Below, one piece after another: positions 32,925-44,140 of a DNA stretch of 64,000 nucleotides. This DNA is from Ascaphus truei (taxonomy: Eukaryota > Chordata > Amphibia > Anura > Ascaphidae). The stretch covers positions 7,643,747 through 7,707,746 of the forward strand of contig CM071570.1 in NCBI GenBank assembly GCA_036426205.1. Direction: 5' to 3'. The position numbers and the translations under genes are program-made. Under the pieces are notes generated by a model. It was not told the origin of the DNA and searched no databases. It was given only the letters and a program-made list of their open reading frames with translations. Numbering within the stretch: the stretch's first letter is position 1; every line of letters starts with the position of its first letter.

Positions 32925-33636
32925 TGTAGCCATGGCTGGTCCAGACTGCCTCTCTGCCTCCTGTCATGTAAGTCCTGATAGCTACAGGAGGTGGCAGGCT
33001 ATCCTAAGGGCATTGACCCCCTCATGCTGACTCTCTGAGGGACAGAAGTGTTGGTGACTCAGGGTGTGTGTACAGCCAATTATGGTACAGACCTTGTTCC
33101 CATCCTTTCTGGAGTCTCAGAGAGGAAGTGCTAAATTATGAGGAGTTCTCTTCCACCCCTCCTAGAGAGAGGAGGTGTGTGCTGCTCCTCCTGGCTGGGA
33201 GTGAGACATGCAGTCAGTCCCTCATGGCCTAACTGAGTATGAGAGATTATAGGCCTCAAGTCTATCAGAGAGCCAAAGCACCATCCAAAGGTCTGGGGAC
33301 CCAGATCAATCCTCATGCATACGCTGTACTGCTAGCAGTAGCTGCTACCAATAAATCATCGCTTTTTATATAGTGTACCTCTGCCTGAGCTCTCAGTCTA
33401 TTGGGTAAGGGTATGGATGGAATCTGCCTTAGTGGGGGACTGACTCTGGAAATCATGGAGCACACTGGAGCTGGAGGCGCTGACACACTGAGTGATCATT
33501 GAAGATCTTAAAAAGCCTGTCCTGTTCCCCAGCATCGCGGACCACTCAGCTCTGCTGGAACCTCACAGGTATGACTGCACCACAAACAGCAGTAAACAGT
33601 AGTACATCTTCCAGAGAGGGGGGAAACTGTGTTACA
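32925..33636 (+). mobile_element. Solo LTR with 4-bp target duplication TAAA
   Basis: It starts TGTAGCCATGG and ends GTGTTACA, flanked by TAAA at 32921-32924 and 33637-33640. AATAAA near 33350 lies on the plus strand. Termini and duplication length match the family at 10.9 and 16.6 kb. Confidence 0.75.
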
Positions 33637-33640
33637 TAAA

Positions 33641-35059
33641 AAAAAAACTGAATGGAAATACAGTAATACTTTAGCCCTTTGTTACTCATGTTACTCATGT
33701 TTACACAGCTTTCTACAGTATTTCAGGTTGATTAGCACACTAAAACCCGATGCAATATATTCAATTAACAATAAATACAGAAGGGTTTATTCACTCATTT
33801 TCAATAGCCATTATCAATTATTATTGTTCATTATCAATCAATCATCGGATGAGCGAGCAAAGCAAAGACTTTAATTGGACTTGGTGACCACTTCGGTTGT
33901 GTTTTTTCTCTGTCTGTTTTTTCTGCTTGTGTTCTCTCTCCAAAGGTCAAATGCCTTGACCTATTGGGATGACATTTTGAGGGCACCTTTCTGCCACCCA
34001 AACGTAGATCTTCAAGAAGTTTCAACCCAAACGGAGCAGCGCCTACTGTATGTTTGAATTCTTTTTTTTGTTTTTTTGAAGTGATAAAAGAAAATATTCA
34101 TAGTGCATCTCATCGACAAGACTCTTGATACAAGACATTAAATGCATTAATTTGCAACTTGGGTTACATTTTCAGAAAATTTGCTTTAACCTTTTCAGAG
34201 ATAAATATTTAAAATGAAAATAAATTACTGGAGCACTAGTATAGTAAGTAGTAATTTAACTAACCTTCTACTACAACTAGTTGTTTTTACACTTGTCATT
34301 TAATGTCTATGATTCATTAATTAAATAACATGCAACTTGTCATATTGCATATTAATTTCAAATATTAAAGATAAAGTCTATGAACACAACCTTGAAATAC
34401 AAAAAAAAAAAACATACTGAAAATATAATATGAAAGACGAGTCGTTGTTATTAGCTATGTCTAGGATTGATGTTGATGATAAAAGAAAGTAGATGCAATT
34501 AGGCACATTCCATGTGAACTGGAAAGAAATGCTAACACTGATTTGCAATCCATGATTACTTAATATAATAAACAATGAAACAGCAGCAGTACAATTATTA
34601 ACTATGTCTATGATCATTGATTAGATCAATTTTCATTTATCGTCAGTCATGTTTGATTTCAACAAAGGTATTGTTCAAATTTATAAGAATCCAATACACC
34701 AAATTTGGAAAAATTTAACTGGTAAATAGATGATTGTAAATGAATTGGAACCAAAGGCCAATAACACAGCCTTGAAATCTATAATCATAATTACTCTAAT
34801 GTAATAATTAACAACGGAGTCATCATAATTATTATCTGTCTCTGGTTGATAAGAGAAAATATATCCAATCATGTTGTTTGATTTCAACAAAGGCAGCGTT
34901 ACTGTATGGCCTTTGGTTTAAAATCAGAATTATCCAGTATGCATGACAACATTTTGAAGACTTAAAATGTCTAGAGATGCAATTTGGCATATTGCACATG
35001 AATTTGAAATAAATGCCAATAACACAGCCTTGAAATACAACATTATCTATTATTATAGG
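33641..35059. other. No gene recognised
   Basis: AT-rich sequence. Phrases such as AACACAGCCTTGAAATC and GATTTCAACAAAGG recur at 34385, 34650, 34770, 34885 and 35022, suggesting a degenerate tandem arrangement with units of roughly 250 bases. Confidence 0.35.
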
Positions 35060-35873
35060 CTAAAGCAGTAAAATTCCAGGCATTATTGAAAACCCTGCTC
35101 TCTGATTGGTTAAATCAGTAATGCCCGGAATTTTAGAAGCTTGCAAAGTGCAGTTTTCAATGTGTTTATTTCCAGCCAATCCGCTTTCAGAACAGCTGAT
35201 ACAGGGCAGAGGATTGGTTAGAATGAAGTAACAGCTCTGAGACAGGGCAGAGGATTGGTCAGGAAGTATCAGCCACGGGTTGACTCCTCCCCCTCCCGAG
35301 CTGACTGAGATTTTCTGAGCAGATTCAGTTGAATTGGGGGAGGGGGGGCAGGGGTCTGCAAATAAGTAAGTGGCTATCTGTAGTTTGTATGTGGCTGCAG
35401 TTTGTGTGTGTGTGCCAGTAGCAGTGCCTGCTGTGCTGTTGTGTTGTATATCTGTGTAGAGGTGCTGTGTGTGTGTGTGTGTGTATATAGAGCTCCAGTG
35501 TGTGTGTGTGTGTGTGTCAGTGTCAGCAGCAGTGTTTATGGGTGTAGCATGTGTGTGTAGCAGCAGTTTGTGTGTGTGTGTGTAGAGGTGCTGTGTTGTG
35601 TGTAGAGATGCTGTGTATAGAGGTGCAGTGTTGTGTGTATGTTGTGTGTGTAGAGGTGCTGTGTTGTGTATAGAGGTGCAGTGTTGTGTGTGGGGTGTGT
35701 GTAGAGGTGCTGTGTTGTGCTGTGTTGTGTATAGAGTTGGGGGGAGAGTGCAAAGTTTAGTAAGTGGCTGCATTTTTTATTGTGGCTGCAGTGTGTGTGT
35801 ATGTGTGCTGTGCTGTTGTATGTGTAGCAGCAGTTTGTGTGTGTAGAGCTGATGTGTGTGTATAAAGCTCCAG

Positions 35874-35904
<31 letters not shown>

Positions 35905-35917
35905 TTTTGTGGTGGTG

Positions 35918-35948
<31 letters not shown>

Positions 35949-36366
35949 TCAGTGTCAGCAGCCGGGTTTAGGGTGTAGCATGTGTGTGTAGCAGCAGAGT
36001 TTGTGTGTGTAGAGCTGCTTTGTTGTGTGTGGTGTGCTGTTGTGTGTGTGTGTGTGTGTGTGTACACAGAGGGGGCGGCAGTGTGTTGATATAGATAGCT
36101 GCAGTGTAAAAGTATATAGACGTGGTTTCATGTATTTACCATTTTATTTTAATAACAAAATCTATTTAACTATATAAAAGTGTCTATTATTTATTAAATA
36201 AGCCTACATTTAGCCTATAATAGTAATAATCCCCTCAGAACAGGGCATTACTGGACAATAATGCCCTGGCTAGGTTAAAGTCCCTCGGCTTCGCTTCAGG
36301 CCTTCAACTCTTCCAGCAAGGGCATTATTGGCCAGTAATGCCCTGTTCTGAGGGGATTATTACTTA
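35060..36366. repeat. Composite repeat with hairpin ends and TG-rich body
   Basis: A hairpin at 35068-35135 (AAAATTCCAGGCATTA against TAATGCCCGGAATTTT) and a larger one at 36221-36364 share GGCATTATTG and CAGTAATGCC. Between them are two copies of GGGCAGAGGATTGGT and about 650 bases of TG-rich tandem sequence (35405-36062). The 237-codon minus-strand open frame over it is Thr/His low complexity, not a protein. It may be one element of about 1.3 kb. Confidence 0.5.
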
Positions 36367-36762
36367 AATATCATTTAACAGATAAAAATGAGTTGTAAGA
36401 TTTACTATGCCTAGGATTAATATGATGGATTGGAATCAAACACCAATAACTCAAATGCCTGATTAACATATCCAAAAATGTCCAAATTAAATAACTTTTT
36501 TTAAAGGTGATTAACTATAATTTTTTAATCTATGATTTTAGCAATTGGAAAGTTTTTTTTTATTATTAGTAATTTTCTTTGATTTTTTTTTTAAATATAA
36601 GATTGAACAAATTAATAAACAAAAACAAAAAAGGGACCGGATGAGAAGTGAGTATATGCATCAAAAAGGAAAAGCCCACACTCTCACGATATACTGTATA
36701 TAGGGGCTTAATCCGAAACAACACACGTAGACTACACAGTACTAAGCGGTCTGATAAACTGC
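36367..36762. other. No gene recognised
   Basis: AT-rich sequence. Nothing supported was found. Confidence 0.4.
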
Positions 36763-37045
36763 ATACAGTAGCGGCCGGGCTGACTCTAATGCGGCTGCCC
36801 CCGCAGTGCCCCCGCAGTTTAAAAATAGCACGGGCGGCGCGCGGGCTGTCTTCGGCCGAAACCTGGCTGGTTTTCCCGCGCCTCGGGCGCTTTCAATAGT
36901 AAGCGCCATTAGCGCTTATCTATTGAAGCGGCCGCCGCGCGGGAAACTCTGTTTTAAAACGGAGAGCAGACCCGCGGCTAGCCCGCTACGCTCCCGGCCA
37001 GCTCCAGGCAAGCTTTAGAATGAGTTTAGCCGGGACAGTAATGAG
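36763..37045. repeat. GC-rich palindromic MITE-like element
   Basis: Outer ends GGCCGGGCTGACTCTAATG and GAATGAGTTTAGCCGGGAC are inverted. An inner hairpin pairs CCCGCGC...GGGCGCTTTCAATAG with CTATTGAAGCGGCCGCCGCG. CpG density is far above the surroundings. No coding function. Confidence 0.55.
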
Positions 37046-37189
37046 GCTCATAAAGAGATCATCCATGTAGTTAATGCATATAAAAATATATGAAAATGGA
37101 TATCACCCCTTGGCACTGATCAGGAGCACAGAGTCCGAGATTGAAACAGTTTGTTCAAGGTGGGTGTGTGTAGAGCCAAAAAGTCTCCT

Positions 37190-37845
37190 GTTAATTGCTG
37201 TCCGTACTACGGCGTGGGTTAGACATGTGTTTGCCATCTTGTCTCTGTAACGCTGCTGACTGCAGGACAGGATATGGACCTACAGGGCAGAGGTAGGTAG
37301 TAGGTACACCGACCTTGGCCTGGGATCTGAAGCCGGGGAAGATAGGTCCAGTTCCAGGGAAGGTGCAGGCACAGGCAAGGGAAAGACTCAGGACTCAGGA
37401 ACGGACTCAGTAATGGAGTAAGGAACGGAGTCAGGAACGGAGGAATTGGACTGGAACAACAGGAACAAGGCAGGAGGTAATCCGGTCAAGGAAAGGGTCA
37501 AGACAAACAGGTTAAAAATCAGAGCAAGGCATAGAGTACTGGACTACTTTGCACGAGCAAAGACAAGTTGCAACTGCCTGCTATTTAAAGGCCAGCGGCA
37601 GCTGCAGGCATAAGAGCCAGAGAGAGACTTACTTCCTGTCGAGCGGTAAGGGCAGGATTTGCTTGGAAGTAAGATGGCCACGCTTGCTTCAGTGGGATTG
37701 AAGTCACTTCCTGTTGGGAACTGATAGCAGGATTTGCCAGGTAGTGAGACGGTCCCAATTGCTTCAGTGAGGATGATGTCATTTCATGGCAGCGGCCATG
37801 TTAGGTATCAAACAAAACCCTTGTAGTCTCAACCTGAATCTGACA
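37190..37845 (-). repeat. LTR-like GC-richer unit with short tandem repeats
   Basis: The minus strand starts TGTCAGATTCAGG and includes a CTTTAAATAG box near 37587. GGAACGGAGTCA-like units are repeated at 37395-37445. The far edge and a target duplication were not found, so the LTR assignment is tentative. Confidence 0.3.
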
Positions 37846-37874
37846 TGAACAGTGTCTGATGCCACCAATTACAG

Positions 37875-37911
37875 CCCGGAAGACGCGCGCAGGCGCGAAA
37901 CATATGTCGGC
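37875..37911 (+). ncRNA. Degenerate hammerhead-like motif (HHR-F)
   Basis: Stem II CGCGC/GCGCG, GAAA, palindromic ACATATGT and cleavage triplet GUC are clear. The upstream core (CGGAAGA) no longer fits CUGANGA. AATAAA lies about 120 bases downstream. Probably a dead PLE terminal repeat. Confidence 0.5.
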
Positions 37912-38250
37912 ATTGGCTAGTAACTGACAAAAATAAGACTATGATTTATGAGTGGAAGTGGTTCCTACCACCACTATATAGACTGCTACACCAATGTACA
38001 CGCATCCTGCAATGGCACTGCTTAAATAAAAGATCAGCTTCATGTTTTTTTTAAATATGTGAGTCTGTTTCCCACAGTGTCTAAGGAAGACTCTCTAAGG
38101 GGCTCTATACACAGGGAACAGGAAGGAACGTTCACAGGGAAAGAGAACAGTGGTGCACAGCCGCAAAAAATGGATGGAGGCTGGATCACATACAAAAATG
38201 TATTATCTACAATGGCAGTACAATAAATAAAATCCTTCAGGAGCAGGAGC

Positions 38251-38294
38251 ACTCTAACGCATTTCGCGTAACCAGCGCTTTGTCAAAGAGTAAC
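38251..38294 (-). ncRNA. Hammerhead-like motif (HHR-G)
   Basis: On the minus strand: stem I CTCT/AGAG, core UUGACAA as in HHR-A, stem II GCG/CGC, GAAA, TGCG, cleavage triplet GUU. TTTTATTTATTG lies downstream like other PLE tails. Confidence 0.5.
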
Positions 38295-38299
38295 TATAC

Positions 38300-39240
38300 T
38301 CCTGTTTATAGAGTATATATAGCAGTCCTGATGCCAGTTGCTGATGCCCCGTGTGCACCCAAAGAGAATGGGAAACCGAAACTAGTCACGCCGAAGCTAG
38401 TGGAGTGACAGCTGCGGCAAAAAGATCTGCTACAATAACACATATAAAGCATATGGCTCTTTTAAAACAATACAAATGAATAAAAAATAACAAACAAAAC
38501 AAAACAGAACAAAACAAAGATTATTAAACATAATCTAAGATGTACTGATTAAATGATGTAATGAATGCATAATAAATGGATGATAGATGCAATATATGGG
38601 CAGTTGTTGTAAATTATAATATAAAGTATTACCTTATGGGTGGTGGAATAAATCAAACAAGTACCCATATCAACAGATACATTCATACTGTACATATATT
38701 GATGTTTATGTTTGTTGTATGATAAAAACATAGTATTGACATAACTTGCCAAAGCGTCAGTTCCTGAAGTGATTGTAATAAACATCTGTGATAAACTTTC
38801 AACACCACAAGTGATTATCTAAATTGGTACTACAGTATCATATTGTTTGTAAAGCTTGTTGGATGAAAATAATTATTTGGATGAAAAAAACCTTTTTGAT
38901 CTTCATAGGTAATTAACCCCAATATTTGAAAGATGAATGATAACTAATATCATATAACCATCATAATGACATAGAATATAGTTGCATTTTTTTTAAACAT
39001 ATATTCAAAAATTAAGATAAGGGCAAAGCCATTGTCATCCAAGACTCCATTGATTATAAAAAAAGAGGCCTAAGGCAATTAAATGATTGTCATTTCTATC
39101 TCAAATTAAAATCTGATCCAACCAAGATTTCCACGAGCCAGTTAAAAAATATTCTAGATCTCGGGACTATTTTGCAGGTTCTCATTGAAAAGGAAAGAAC
39201 ATTCTTGTTTGTTAATGACACTATCAGCACAATCCTCCAT
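38300..39240. other. No gene; AT-rich, probably PLE-derived in part
   Basis: A 5'-flanking TATATATAGCAG and poor coding potential. Nothing else was resolved. Confidence 0.35.
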
Positions 39241-39245
39241 CATCT

Positions 39246-39286
39246 TCTCCTTGATAAAGTGCCACGTGCACGAAACGTGTAGGAGA
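39246..39286 (+). ncRNA. Hammerhead-like motif (HHR-H)
   Basis: Stem I TCTCC/GGAGA, core UUGAUAA, stem II GTGC/GCAC, GAAAC, GTG and cleavage triplet GUA. The downstream tail (TTTTTCATTATCCAC...TTGTGCGC) matches that after HHR-J at 43.8 kb, so both are one PLE subfamily. Confidence 0.6.
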
Positions 39287-39639
39287 TTTGCTACACCTCC
39301 GTTTTTTAAAATTGACAAATTAAGTATATTTTTCATTATCCACTATTGTGACCCACTCTTTGGTTGTGCGCCACAACCCCCTCCTTTTTGTTCATTAAGA
39401 CCGATACTGCCTGCTGCGCGATTCACTAAGCAGTGATAACAGTGTTTTATCGGCAATAAAAAATATTTTTTCAGCCAGGGAAAAAAATATGTCCGATCAG
39501 GCAAAAAATGGCAACGTGCAGTTTTTTGCCAGTCAGCACGATTCATTAAAGTGATAAGTCAATCGTGCTTTAAAAGCATGCCAGATTTTTGCTAAAGGCT
39601 GGCACTAAAGAAATGGAACTAAGAAGAAAATCATTGTTT

Positions 39640-40930
39640 ATATTTTTTTTGCCACACAATTAATACAACAGGCTGGCGGGTGTCCCCGGGTGATCCCCGT
39701 GGGAGTCCAGGGCCCATGGGTAATCCCTGTGGGAGTCCGGGGCCCTTGGGTGATCCCTACGGGAGTCCAGAGCCCACGGCGGATCCCCGGGGAAGTCCTG
39801 TGTCCTTGGGTGATCCCCATGGGAGTTCGGGGACCTGGGGTGATCCCCGCAGGAGTCCGGGGTCCCCGCTGGCCTGCGGTACTAATCCTGTGCCCAAAAA
39901 AACACAACAGCCAATACTTTCAAATAAATACATGCCCCCTCCCACCCCGCCCCCTAACACAGACAGTGCAATAATGGTCAAAATGGCTAGTATCCAGATA
40001 TGGATAATAGTGCATTTGCTCATTAAAAACAAAACATTAACAAGCCAAAATAAAGTAAATAAATATTGCACTCACCCCTGCCAGGCTGCCACGATGAAGG
40101 CCGTGCTTATCATCATCACCGTCCATGTCCTCTGTTGCCACAAAAAATACAGAACAATCAAAAATATAATCTAATGTCCCCTAACCCTTTAATCACCTTA
40201 GCAGTTAGTAATCGTTGTAGTATTAAGGGGTTAACCAACCCTCTCCCACCACCTACCCAGGAGGCCTAATCACCCTCACCAGGCAACTACACCCACCCTT
40301 CTCCTATCCATTTATACAGTGGGTATAGCAAGAAATGGTGAAGGAATTTAAAAAAAAGCCCAAATAAAACAACATGACATTGCAAAATGAACATATTACT
40401 AATGCCAATCAAACAATTGAATGGCACAGTGGGAACATCATGCCCATATAATATGGGTATGATTTAACACTATGCCAGTCAATGGTCAACCTAAAAAAAA
40501 ACCATTCAAAAACAAGATCCAATGCATTCAAAACAATCTCTAACTAAAAACAAATAAAGAAGTAAACCGAACAAATCAATTAATCAAATCCAAAATAAAC
40601 ACCAGAATAAACAATTAAAACACCAAAACAAAACCATAAATAAATAAAATAAATATCTAAATAAACTGCATCATTCAAAATCAAAAGTCAAATAATAATC
40701 CAACATTAAAAAGCAAACATCCATCAAAAGCCAGAAATAAACTATTTAAAACACCATAAAAAAAATCCTGAACACTATATCAATATGCAATTTAAATAGC
40801 ATACAAATTTAAAATCAAAGAAGCAATACACATTTAAAATACATACAAGCAAGCATTTGCCAAAACAACCATTGCTTCTTACTGTATGTATAGCCCTAAA
40901 GGGCCATACATAAATACATTTGGAATAAAT
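39640..40930 (-). repeat. Dispersed repeat with internal minisatellites (copy 2, inverted)
   Basis: It carries the modules of 14970-16604 in reverse: a roughly 30-base minisatellite (GTGATCCCCGTGGGAGTCC-like, 39690-39865), TCCAGATATGGATAATAG near 39990, CACCTTAGCAGTTAG near 40195 and an AACAAATCAATTAATCAAATC-type tract at 40490-40800. Frames across the minisatellite give collagen-like GDPxGSPGP repeats and are not genes. Confidence 0.6.
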
Positions 40931-41155
40931 AGCGGCTAGCTAATTTTTTGTTGATATGTGTGTTTTGATCATAGTGTACATGAGCAGGGGTTCTCTTGAG
41001 CTGAACCGCATTGGCATACACAGCCGGGTACCTCCAAGTTGTGCGTCCACACAATGGCCCGCCGGCACAGCGGTATACAAACTCTTAGTTCTGCAGCTCC
41101 CTTCCATGGTAGCAGAAAGACGGTAGAAACAGGTTCCAGGCTCGACCAAACGTGT

Positions 41156-41209
41156 TTAACCCATACAGGTTTCATCGCTTGGGTAATGGCGACTTCTTCA
41201 CAGGATGAG
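41156..41209 (-). ncRNA. Degenerate hammerhead-like motif of the minus-strand PLE (HHR-I)
   Basis: On the minus strand: CTGTGAAGAAG, then GTCGC/GCGAT stem II with a long loop, GAAACC and a GUA triplet. It lies 3' of the PLE nuclease on the same strand, where its terminal repeat is expected. The core is damaged. Confidence 0.4.
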
Positions 41210-41932
41210 GAAAAAGGAAGTACTCGTGCTTTATCCAGTCCAAATAGATCAATTAATTATCAATTCAATCTCCACCCATGAATGAGTGAAGGAGTGTGAC
41301 TACAAGTGAATAGGCTTAAGGTGATGGGCTACATATACATAGAAAAATAACATAAAACAACTGGCACATGGATATAAAAATGGACTGAGACAGGGGGGAA
41401 CAATGAACCCAAAACATAATGTACACATAATAAATTAAATAATAATCCAAACAAAATGACAATACTGTATAAAATAAACACAAATACTGTACATATTAAT
41501 GATGACCAATACTGGATTATATAAGAGAAACATATCATTAGAAATCAAGAAACCTGTGGACACAGGCTAATAAAAGCTGCCATATAAATATAACAATAAA
41601 ATGTATATTAAAAAGCATGTTTAAAAACTGAGGAATACAAATTATCTAAGAAATGTGATGGGAAAAGATTAATAAAGTGTTGTGTATATAATAAATGAAT
41701 AACTAAATGTGTTATTATAATAATGTTATAATGTGTATGTTAAGATGCATATCAATATAAAAAATTGATTAAGAATGAATGTCTAGTGAACAAGTACAAG
41801 GGTATAGACACAAGAGAAGATTCAACACCACAAAAAGATATACATTTATATTCTGATAGCTCAAATTGTTGAATGAACCAGGGACAGTAGGAAAGGAACC
41901 TCTTGCATAGAAAAAACTAGACCAAGGTACTA

Positions 41933-43740
41933 TTATCTATGCATTAATTGAACCCCCCAGGAGGCAGAGTACCCAGCATATAATGTATATCCAAAAACTC
42001 TCTCGAATACAGAGCTTCTTGAATCTATCTCCTCCAAGCATAGAAGGAAGAACATATTCCAGACCCATAATAGTGAGAGAGGTTGGATCTTTAGAATGTA
42101 CAATGGAGTGTGCTTGATTCCCATTCTAGGAACCTCATGATAGCATGAATTGTGTGGCCTACATATTGTAGGCCGCATGAGTATGACACCATATATACGA
42201 TATATGAGGATAGACAGTCAATGGATCCCATCACTTCATAAGCAGAACCATTGTATGTGAACCAAAGGAATTAGTGATGACCAAATGTTTGCATGTAAGG
42301 CACCGCCTTCTCCCACATTTATGATTGCCTTGACCATCAATATTCATATGTTCCCCATGTGTAAGCTTCCTAAGCTTACTTGGTCCCAATGAATGTTTAA
42401 TATTATTAGCATGTTTATATGTAATGGGGATGTGTGTGGGAAGACAAGAACCTATAACTGGGTCACTCTGAAGGGTGTTCCTGTGTCGCCTGAGAATATC
42501 CTTGATGGAAGAGGCAGCTGAATTATATTTAGTTATAAATCGTGGCCAATGACCTTGATTGGATTCTAGATGTCCTTTAATTCCAAAAGTCCCGATTGAT
42601 TTTTTCGTTTTGATTCAGCCAACAATGTGGCCCTATCAGCCAGTTTAACTTCATCAAGGGCCCTCAACACTGAAACTATATCATACCCTTTGTCAAGGAA
42701 TTTCCTAACCAGAAGCTGACTTTGTTGAGTAAAATCTTCCGTTTAAATGCAATTGCTTCTAATTCTGTAAAACTGACTCTTTGGAATATTTTCAAGCCAT
42801 TTGTGATGATGGCCACTAGAGGCATGCAAATAACTATTCACATTCACCTTCTTAAAATGTGTTTTTGTGTAGATACTAGTATCCCTTGGATAGACAAATA
42901 ACTCCAAATCCAAGAAGTTGAAATGCGTAGTGTGAATCTCAAAAGTGAATTTGAATCCCATGTTATTAACATTAAATGACTCAAGGACCAAATTGAGTTC
43001 TCATTCCTCTCCATCCCAGATCAAAATAATAATGTCGATGAAACGGCCAAAGAACACCTGACCCGCCCCCAGCCTAGCATTATCCCACACATGTAGGTCC
43101 TCCCACAACCCCATATATAGGTTTGCATAGCTGAGAGCCAACCTGGTTCCCATGGCCATTCCACACGTCAGCAAGTAAAAGGTGTTTTCAAACAAAAAAT
43201 AGTTATGTTGCAGAATTAACTCAATAAAAGAAAGCAAAAATTGCCTCCGATCTGAATGTAGAGAAGTGTCTTTTCCCCAAAAATATCTAATAACATTAAC
43301 ACCCTTGCGATGCTTTATGCAAGTAAATTGTGAAGAGACATGGCAAGTGGTCCACACATAATTGTCCTTCCAATGAATAAAAAGAACATGATGTAATTGG
43401 GATTATATCACATATGTATTGTTTTCACGTTAATTACATTTATCACATTGTAGTTTAGGTTGAACGCACAGTGTAATATATTTTCTAGTCCTTCCAATGA
43501 ATGCCTGAGGTGAGGTCGATGACATGCAGCGTGTCCCTAAAATATAATCTGAGCAAGGTGACATATGGTTGTAGATAATAATCTACATATTGAGACACGC
43601 TGGATGTCATCGACTCCACCCCAGACACAATCAGTTGCCCTGGTGGATGATCAAGACCTTTGTGGATTTTAGGTAGGTGGTAGAAGATAGGAATCCTTGG
43701 GTGCTCTATGTTAAGGAATTTAAATTCAGAAATATTGGGA
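41933..43740 (-). pseudogene. Penelope-like RT and GIY-YIG protein, broken
   Basis: Near 43730-43600 the minus strand reads IPIFYHLPKIHKGLDHPPGQ and IVSG, a conserved PLE RT box. At 43001-43357, GMAMGTRLALSYANLYMG and FGRFIDIIILIW follow, with the catalytic YIDD replaced by FIDI. NFLDLELFV, NSYLHASSGHHHKW and IPKSQF (42743-42991) are the thumb. HKCGRRRCLTCKHL near 42300 is the zinc linker, and CGLQYVGHTIHA near 42160 the nuclease core. Multiple stops, shifts and the lost aspartates make it inactive. Confidence 0.8.
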
Positions 43741-43756
43741 GAATTCAGAAGGAGTA

Positions 43757-43797
43757 CTCCTTGATAAAGGACCTACCGGTCTGAAACGCATAGGAGG
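43757..43797 (+). ncRNA. Hammerhead-like motif (HHR-J)
   Basis: Stem I CTCC/GGAG, core UUGAUAA, stem II GGACC/GGTCT, GAAAC, GCAUA. AAATAAATGG lies 60 bases downstream. It belongs to the same subfamily as HHR-H. Confidence 0.6.
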
Positions 43798-43925
43798 TTG
43801 TGTGTTTCTTCCCCCCTGGGGTGATGATTTTATCAGTCATGCACTGAAATAAATGGAATTTACTTTTTATCCACCACCTGACTCCCTGGCTGTGCGCTAT
43901 TTGCTCTGTTTTCTAACACTCACAG

Positions 43926-44140
43926 GAAATCAATAGAATGTGCACACTGGACATGAACTCCAGTCTCCTGTTGTTGTTTGCCGGTAAGGAGCTCAAATAT
44001 GGTTTGAAGCAAAGTAATCCCAATTCTTCATTGAGCCCCTTTGGACAGACAGTATCAAGAGAAAAAATCCAATGACTCTCCATTTCTAGCACATTTAGAT
44101 TGTAATTTCAACCCCTAATGCCTAGCTTATCCCTGTCAAT
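43926..44140 (-). pseudogene. C-terminal scrap of a second Penelope-like nuclease
   Basis: The minus strand reads LEMESHWIFSLDTVCPKGLN then EELGLLCFKP. This corresponds to the REMHWIYTMNTLHPNGIN terminus seen at 2.8 kb. It faces the plus-strand tail of HHR-J, so two PLE fragments meet tail to tail. Confidence 0.6.

Larger units (their letters stand above)
41156..43745 (-). mobile_element. 5'-truncated Penelope-like element, minus strand
   Basis: Minus-strand order: RT (43740 to about 43000), thumb (42991-42743), linker with CxxC motif, GIY-YIG nuclease (about 42220-41933), an AT-rich 3' region and HHR-I. It begins inside the RT at 43745, immediately next to an oppositely oriented PLE tail. 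Confidence 0.8.

Noticed and set aside
35060..35773. 237-codon minus-strand open frame
   Set aside because: Thr/His/Leu low-complexity translation of a TG-rich repeat tract; no start context or domain.
39680..40174. Collagen-like GDPxGSPGP open frame
   Set aside because: Produced by a 30-bp minisatellite; the inverted copy at 16.1-16.3 kb has the repeat but not the frame.
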